This document shows positions 52,343-57,161 of a DNA stretch of 57,161 nt, one piece after another. Every line of letters starts with the position of its first letter. Within the stretch, counting starts at the first letter, position 1. Origin of the DNA: Novosphingobium sp. Chol11 (GTDB lineage: Bacteria > Pseudomonadota > Alphaproteobacteria > Sphingomonadales > Sphingomonadaceae); contig NZ_CAMBTS010000008.1 in the NCBI RefSeq assembly GCF_945870625.1, positions 1 through 57,161 of the forward strand, given 5' to 3'. Below the pieces are notes generated by a model. The model made no database searches. It had not been told where the DNA came from and saw only the letters and a list, made by a program, of their open reading frames with translations. The position numbers and the translations under genes are program-made.

Positions 52343-53509
52343 TCAGAAGCTCTTGGGCAGGCCCAGCACGTGCGTCGCCACATGGCTCAGGATCAGGTTG
52401 GTCGAAATCGGCGCGACTTGATAAAGCCGGGTCTCGCGAAACTTGCGCTCGATGTCGTATTCCTCGGCAAAGCCGAACCCGCCGTGCGTCTGCACACACA
52501 TGTCGGCGGCATACCATGAGGCCTCCGACGCCAGCATCTTGGCCATGTTCGCCTCGGTCCCCGCCGGATCGCCTTCGTCAAACAGCCGCGCCGCATGATC
52601 AACCGCGAGCGCCGCCGCTGTCGTCTGCACATAAGCGCGCGCGATCGGAAACTGCACGCCTTGGTTTTGCCCGATCGGCCGGCCAAAGACTTCGCGCGTC
52701 CCCGCGTAAGCGCTGGCGCGGTCGATGAAAAAGCGCGCGTCGCCGATGCATTCGGCGGCAATCAGGATGCGCTCGGCATTCATGCCTGAGAGGATATAGC
52801 GAAAGCCCTTCCCCTCCTCGCCGATCAGGTTGGCCGCAGGAACGCGCAGGTCATCGAAAAACAGCTCGGTTGTCGCATGATTGAGCATCGTGCGGATCGG
52901 GCGGATGGTCAGGCCATTGCCAAGCGCTTCGCGCATGTCGACCATCAGCACGCTGATCCCGTCGGTGCTTTTTGCGCAGTCTTCGCGCGCAGTGGTGCGG
53001 ACCAGCAGCACCATGAGATCGGAATGTTCGGCGCGGCTGATCCAGATCTTCTGGCCATTGACCACATAGTGATCGCCCTCGCGCCGCGCGAAGGTGCGGA
53101 TGCGCGTGGTGTCGGTGCCGCTGGTCGGCTCGGTCACGCCAAACGCCTGCAGCCGCAGCGCGCCGCTGGCCACAGCAGGCAGATATTGCGCTTTCTGCGC
53201 CGCCGATCCGTGGCGCAGCAGCGTGCCCATGGTATACATCTGCGCATGCGCTGCGCCGCCGTTGCAGCCGGAACGGTGCACTTCCTCCAGAACCGCCGTC
53301 GCCGCCGCCAGCCCCAGGCCCGAGCCGCCGTACTCCTCGGGGATCAACACCGACAACCAGCCTTCGCTGGCCAGCGTCGTCACAAACTCGGTCGGATAGC
53401 GCCGATCGCGGTCCAGTTCCTGCCAGTAAGCTCCCGGGAACCCGGCGCAGAGGCGGCGCACGCCCTCGCGCAGATCGGGAAAGCTTTGTTCATGCGATGC
53501 GGCGGTCAT
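52343..53509 (-). CDS. Acyl-CoA dehydrogenase family protein
   Basis: The 388-residue flavoprotein has the acyl-CoA dehydrogenase domains: N-terminal helices, FGVTEPTSGTDTTRIRTFAR and VNGQKIWISRAEHSDLMVLL in the middle beta domain, and a C-terminal helical bundle with DMCVQTHGGFGFAEEYDIER. It ends YQVAPISTNLILSHVATHVL, the form seen in a subgroup that lacks the usual C-terminal GTxE segment. It needs FAD and an electron-transfer flavoprotein. ATG 53509 (MTAASHEQ) is chosen; ATG 53548 is an alternative. A second acyl-CoA dehydrogenase gene lies upstream, same strand. Confidence 0.9.
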   Translation of the reverse strand: MTAASHEQSFPDLREGVRRLCAGFPGAYWQELDRDRRYPTEFVTTLASEGWLSVLIPEEYGGSGLGLAAATAVLEEVHRSGCNGGAAHAQMYTMGTLLRHGSAAQKAQYLPAVASGALRLQAFGVTEPTSGTDTTRIRTFARREGDHYVVNGQKIWISRAEHSDLMVLLVRTTAREDCAKSTDGISVLMVDMREALGNGLTIRPIRTMLNHATTELFFDDLRVPAANLIGEEGKGFRYILSGMNAERILIAAECIGDARFFIDRASAYAGTREVFGRPIGQNQGVQFPIARAYVQTTAAALAVDHAARLFDEGDPAGTEANMAKMLASEASWYAADMCVQTHGGFGFAEEYDIERKFRETRLYQVAPISTNLILSHVATHVLGLPKSF

Positions 53510-53630
53510 GGCGTTGCGGTCCTCTCTTAGTGCAAGGGGCGTTTCCATAAAGCCGGACCTGCTGCAACCACCCAATCAAACAGGCGGCGCCAAGCGACGG
53601 ACCTTGGGCGGCCCGCTTATCAGCCGCGCC

Positions 53631-54800
53631 TTACCCCGCCTGCGCGTGCTTCCAGTCGCGCTTGATCTTCTTGGCCAGGCTCCATTTGTGCACTTCGGTG
53701 GGGCCGTCATAGATGCGGAACGCGCGGATTTCGCGGTAGATCTGCTCGACAATCGTATCGTCGGTCACGCCCGTGCCGCCCATCACCTGCACACAGCGAT
53801 CGGCAATGCGCTGCAAATGCTCCGACACCGCGACTTTGGCCATCGAGCTTTCGACCGTGCCCAGAGCGCCGGTATCAAGCACATCGGCGCACCAATCGAT
53901 CATCAGCTCGCTCTGTTTGAGCTCGATCATGTTCTCCGCCAGCATGAAACCCACGCCCTCATGATCGATCAGCGGCTTGCCGAACGCCATACGGCGGTTG
54001 GCATAGTCGCTGGCGATCTCGTGCGAACGGATGCAGCAGCCCAGCCAGCGCATGCAATGCGATAGGCGAGCAGGCGAAAGGCGGATCTGCGCATATTTGA
54101 AGCCCTCGCCCGATTGCCCCAGCATCTGATCGGCCGGCACACGCAGATTGTCGATGGTGAGGGTAGCGTGGCCGCCGGGCATCGAGCTGTCGATGGTATG
54201 CGGCACATGATCGATGCGGATCGCGGGATCAGGCAAATCGACGAGGAAAAGGCACGCGCCTTCCGCCGACTTGGCCATGACAATGCCGACGCTCGCGCCC
54301 TGATACCCGGTGATGAATGCCTTGCGGCCATTGATCACCCAGTGATTGCCATCCTGATGACACGTCGTCTGCATCATCGAAGGGTCCGACCCCGCGCCGC
54401 CCTCTGCCGCAGGCTCGGTCATCAAAAACGATGAGCGCGCGCGCCCCTCGACCAGCGGCGCCAGGAAATGCGCCTTCTGCTCGGGCGTGCCGACATGGCC
54501 CAGCAGGTACATGTTGCCCTCATCCGGCGCCATCGTGTTCACCGCCAGCGGCCCCAGCGGCGACAGCCCCGAACGGATCAGCACCGTGGCCGTCTCGCGC
54601 TGCGTCAAATGGCTGCCATCGGCCAGAATATGCGGCGTCAGCACCCCCGCCGCGCGCGCCTTGTCCTTCATTTCCAGCACCAGCTCGTCGCTGGGCCCAT
54701 GCCCATCTCCGCGCGCGCGGGGGTCCTTCTCGTAAGGAATGATCTCGGAGCGAACGAACGCCTCCACCTTGTCAGCAATGGCTAGGGCACGTTCGGTCAT
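53631..54800 (-). CDS. Acyl-CoA dehydrogenase family protein (ACAD10/11-like)
   Basis: The 389-residue protein is a complete acyl-CoA dehydrogenase: FLMTEPAAEGGAGSDPSMMQ, WVINGRKAFITGYQGASVGI, HCMRWLGCCIRSHEIASDYA, and the end RIYDGPTEVHKWSLAKKIKR with the DGPTEVH segment typical of the ACAD10/11-like group. It probably oxidises a branched or unusual acyl-CoA. AGGAG lies seven bases before ATG 54800. Upstream of the other acyl-CoA dehydrogenase by 121 bases; they may act in one pathway. No thiolase or hydratase is nearby. Confidence 0.9.
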   Translation of the reverse strand: MTERALAIADKVEAFVRSEIIPYEKDPRARGDGHGPSDELVLEMKDKARAAGVLTPHILADGSHLTQRETATVLIRSGLSPLGPLAVNTMAPDEGNMYLLGHVGTPEQKAHFLAPLVEGRARSSFLMTEPAAEGGAGSDPSMMQTTCHQDGNHWVINGRKAFITGYQGASVGIVMAKSAEGACLFLVDLPDPAIRIDHVPHTIDSSMPGGHATLTIDNLRVPADQMLGQSGEGFKYAQIRLSPARLSHCMRWLGCCIRSHEIASDYANRRMAFGKPLIDHEGVGFMLAENMIELKQSELMIDWCADVLDTGALGTVESSMAKVAVSEHLQRIADRCVQVMGGTGVTDDTIVEQIYREIRAFRIYDGPTEVHKWSLAKKIKRDWKHAQAG

Positions 54801-54897
54801 CACTTCGCTCCTCGATTGATCGCCAACGCGCTAACCACGCTTCGCGCGATGCGTCACCCAGTGTTTTCGGGAGGGTCGGCGCACACTCCCAAGTTCG

Positions 54898-54928
54898 TCA
54901 CCCCGGCCTTGAGCCGGGGTCCCGCTGG
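54898..54928. repeat. Sphingomonad-type intergenic hairpin repeat
   Basis: TCACCCCGGC-CTTGA-GCCGGGG followed by TCCCGCTGG is the kind of REP-like unit that recurs between genes in many Sphingomonadales genomes. The seven-base stem CCCCGGC/GCCGGGG is perfect with a five-base loop. Only one copy was noticed in this window. Recognition is from memory of such genomes. Confidence 0.6.
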
Positions 54929-55028
54929 CCACACGCGCGGCGGATGGTGCCATGCGGCTGTTTGCCTCCGGCGGGCAAGGGCCATTGCCCTTGCATCCCG
55001 TGAATTTGCGCGAAATCCTCTGCAAGAA

Positions 55029-55056
55029 AGTTGACAGAGTTGACACCGTGTCAACT
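55029..55056. repeat. Tandem and inverted AGTTGACA repeats
   Basis: AGTTGACAG (55029-55037) is followed at once by AGTTGACAC (55038-55046), then a C, then the exact inverse GTGTCAACT (55048-55056) and a T-rich run. Units 2 and 3 form a perfect nine-base palindrome. It could be an operator or part of an intergenic repeat; followed by TTTTGTTTTG it could also act as a weak terminator. Confidence 0.55.
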
Positions 55057-55335
55057 TTTGTTTTGTCCATCAAGTATATGATATTGCTATTTAAAAATTG
55101 AAATCACTTACAGGTTACACTTGTGCATTTGCAATCAGTGAGCGTGGTCGACGATGACAAAGAGCTTGGACTGCAAAAGCCTTTGCCTCATTGTACCAGA
55201 CCAGCGGCATGTAGGAAAATCATGGCTGGCGGGGCGGCGTTAGACCAATTGGAAACCGATCAACACGTGCACTGTCAGCGCAATTCCATGAACCCAGGCA
55301 TGGCATGGCTCAAGGACTGAACGGGAGAACCCAAG

Positions 55336-55695
55336 ATGATCAAGCTGACCTTCTGCCTGCACCGCCTGCCGCACCTCAGCCGGGCGGAGTTTCATGATTA
55401 CTGGTTCAATACCCACGCACCGCTAGTGGCAAGCGTGCGCGAGGCGCTGAAAATCCGCCGCTATATCCAGCTACACTCGCTGCCCGATACGGAGGGCGCC
55501 CCCTTCGCCGCGGCGCGCGGCGCGCCCGAACCTTACGACGGCGTGGCACAGCTCTGGTGGGACACCGCCGAAGACCTCGCCACAAACACCCCCGAAGCGA
55601 TCCGCGCCGGCGCGCTGCTGCTCGAAGACGAGCGCAAGTTCATTGACCTGCCCCGCTCCCCGCTCTGGCTGGGCGAGGAACGGGAGGTGTTTTGA
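55336..55695 (+). CDS. EthD-domain (dimeric alpha-beta barrel) protein
   Basis: The 119-residue protein has the EthD pattern: KLTFCLHRLPHLSRAEFHDY with the WFNTHAPLV segment (H of the N-terminal strand-helix), and a C-terminal DERKFIDLPRSPLWLGEER. EthD-like proteins are small ferredoxin-like-fold dimers associated with ring or ether breakdown; their reaction is mostly unknown. GGGAGA stands nine bases before ATG 55336. No neighbour of clear related function. Confidence 0.88.
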   Translation: MIKLTFCLHRLPHLSRAEFHDYWFNTHAPLVASVREALKIRRYIQLHSLPDTEGAPFAAARGAPEPYDGVAQLWWDTAEDLATNTPEAIRAGALLLEDERKFIDLPRSPLWLGEEREVF

Positions 55696-55792
55696 CGGGG
55701 GCTTTGTGCGCATGACCAAGGCGAGGTTGGGATGCGCGCCTTATCCGTCTCGCGGGGATCGACAAGCAGGTTCAAGTTTGGGGTTTTTGCAC

Positions 55793-55830
55793 CTGTCACC
55801 GTAAATTCTGTCACCGTAACTCTGTCCCCG
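55793..55830. repeat. Direct repeats upstream of the PEGA-like lipoprotein gene
   Basis: CTGTCACCGTAA occurs exactly at 55793-55804 and 55808-55819, then as CTGTCCCCG at 55822-55830, with 15- and 14-base spacing. Further on, ATATGC (55898-55903) and GCATAT (55913-55918) form a short inverted repeat. The direct repeats resemble iterated binding sites for a regulator about 120 bases before the gene. Confidence 0.5.
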
Positions 55831-55945
55831 CAATCCCGCCGAGCGTTCGGGAGAACATTAACTTGAACCTAGCCCCAAAATTCCCCACCGAAAACCAATA
55901 TGCGCAATGCCTGCATATGTATCTGAATTTTTCGGGGGGATTTTA

Positions 55946-56515
55946 ATGTCAGTCTTTAGAACGTGCACCGCGCTTGTCGCGGCGGCCAGCCTATGTGCGT
56001 GCGCAACGATCACGCGCGGCAGCAAGCAGAAATTCGCGGTCACGTCGGAGCCTTCGGGCGCCGATGTCAAAATGACCAACGGTCTGAGTTGCACCACGCC
56101 GTGCAAGCTCAAGATCGACCGCAAGAGCGACTTCGTCGTGAATGTCACCAAGGCAGGCTTCGTGCCGGCCGAAGTCCGCGTTCAAGGTAAAGTCAAAGGC
56201 GGCGGTGTCGCGGCTGGTTTGGGCAATGTCTTGCTCGGCGGCGTGGTCGGGCTCGGTCTTGACGCCAGCACGGGCGCCAACCTCAACCTGACACCCAATC
56301 CCGTTGCGGTGAAGTTGGTGGCGATTGCGCCGCCTGCGCCTGTTGCTGCGCCAGCGCCGGATTCTGCAGCCCCGGTCGCACCTGCCGCTCCAACTGCAGA
56401 CGCGCCTGCGACCGCTGCGCCAGCCGCGCCGGTCCCTGCTGCACCTTCTGCGCCAATTGCGCCTGCCGCACCTGCCGCGTCTGTTGCGCCAGCGGCACCC
56501 GCGACCAGCAACTAA
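55946..56515 (+). CDS. PEGA-like lipoprotein with a Pro/Ala-rich tail
   Basis: The 189-residue protein has a lipoprotein signal (LVAAASLCAC; lipid Cys at about 17-19) and a PEGA-like domain: KFAVTSEPSGADVKMTNGLS, CTTPCKLKIDRKSDFVVNVT, KAGFVPAEVRVQ, then a GLGNVLLGGVVGLGLDASTG stretch. From about 120 to the end it is Pro/Ala repeats (PAAP, APAA), probably spanning or binding the peptidoglycan. It is likely anchored to a membrane facing the periplasm. GGGGGA lies just before ATG 55946. Confidence 0.82.
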   Translation: MSVFRTCTALVAAASLCACATITRGSKQKFAVTSEPSGADVKMTNGLSCTTPCKLKIDRKSDFVVNVTKAGFVPAEVRVQGKVKGGGVAAGLGNVLLGGVVGLGLDASTGANLNLTPNPVAVKLVAIAPPAPVAAPAPDSAAPVAPAAPTADAPATAAPAAPVPAAPSAPIAPAAPAASVAPAAPATSN

Positions 56516-56522
56516 GCTAAAG

Positions 56523-56560
56523 CCCCTAGCCTCCTCCCTGCTTATGGGGAGAGGCTAGGG
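56523..56560. terminator. Inverted repeat between convergent genes, probable terminator
   Basis: CCCTAGCCTC (56524-56533) pairs with GAGGCTAGGG (56551-56560) around a 17-base loop that itself contains CTCCC/GGGGAG. It lies just after the lipoprotein stop and before the L-serine dehydratase stop on the other strand. A T run is weak on both sides. Confidence 0.5.
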
Positions 56561-56590
56561 CCAGGTTTCAAAAGGATGCGCTAACCCCCC

Positions 56591-57161
<571 letters not shown>

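Larger units (their letters stand above)
54801..55335. other. Long intergenic region with repeat elements
   Basis: About 535 bases with no convincing gene. It contains a CCCCGGC/GCCGGGG hairpin repeat (54898-54928), a tandem plus palindrome of AGTTGACA units (55029-55056) and an AT-rich patch (about 55075-55110, TATATGATATTGCTATTTAAA). It lies between the acyl-CoA dehydrogenase gene (minus) and the EthD gene (plus), so it also contains both promoters. Confidence 0.6.

Noticed and set aside
54831..55073. 80-residue minus-strand frame in the intergenic repeat region
   Set aside because: It is made of the CCCCGGC hairpin and AGTTGACA repeat units; similar spurious frames arise wherever this repeat mosaic occurs.
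55123..55320. 65-residue plus-strand frame just before the EthD gene
   Set aside because: No ribosome site, no GC-rich third positions, no recognisable motif; more likely upstream non-coding sequence, although it cannot be excluded.

Overview
The window looks like chromosomal DNA of an alphaproteobacterium of the order Sphingomonadales (Novosphingobium/Erythrobacteraceae type). The reasons are the high GC content, the GcrA cell-cycle regulator, the rimP-nusA-ylxR-infB-rbfA-truB-rpsO-pnp order, several genes restricted to this group (DUF6481, a TPR-sulfotransferase beside TonB-dependent receptors), and an intergenic CCCCGGC/GCCGGGG hairpin repeat. This is inferred from protein and gene-order recognition; no search was run.

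1-5300 is an accessory block of eroded mobile-element genes: a truncated HK97-type portal gene, a thermonuclease-like ORF, a higBA toxin-antitoxin pair, a truncated DNA methyltransferase, the C-terminal part of a large sacsin-like ATPase, and an unknown gene pair ending in a membrane protein. Two head-to-head junctions (about 880 and about 2365) each remove the 5' ends of both flanking genes. The block ends at the 3' end of a tRNA-Ser(CGA), a classic integration position. 5391-14200 returns to core genes: hspQ with a heat-shock-type promoter, an ABC-2 permease, gcrA, a GGDEF protein, a DUF3142 lipoprotein, and a long exported protein gene split by an in-frame TAA.

11885-24143 is the transcription/translation super-operon on the minus strand, reading rimP, nusA, ylxR, infB, a GIY-YIG gene, a DUF1697 gene, rbfA, GNAT, site-2 protease, truB, rpsO, pnp. 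The GIY-YIG and DUF1697 genes are unusual insertions. 24370-33809 holds small housekeeping and stress genes. These include a PspC gene behind a very good sigma-54 promoter, a queuosine-precursor transporter, tRNA-Arg(TCT), a cold-shock protein, a KefB/C-type antiporter, and a MarR gene with a decayed partial copy nearby.

34004-52267 is a catabolic region. It has two TonB-dependent receptors, a TPR-sulfotransferase, a three-gene molybdenum hydroxylase set (cytochrome c, 2Fe-2S subunit, molybdopterin subunit) divergent from a TetR regulator, and a tryptophan-tryptophylquinone amine dehydrogenase operon in the order B-E-D-A. That operon runs on into a cytochrome c, XdhC and a MocA-like cytidylyltransferase, the last two being molybdenum-cofactor maturation factors. 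A reasonable reading is periplasmic oxidation of a primary amine to an aldehyde, possibly followed by aldehyde oxidation by the molybdoenzyme, with electrons passing to c-type cytochromes. One of those cytochromes has lost the first cysteine of its haem motif (FSMCH). 52343-57161 carries two acyl-CoA dehydrogenases, an intergenic repeat region, an EthD protein, a PEGA-like lipoprotein and the 3' part of an L-serine dehydratase gene.
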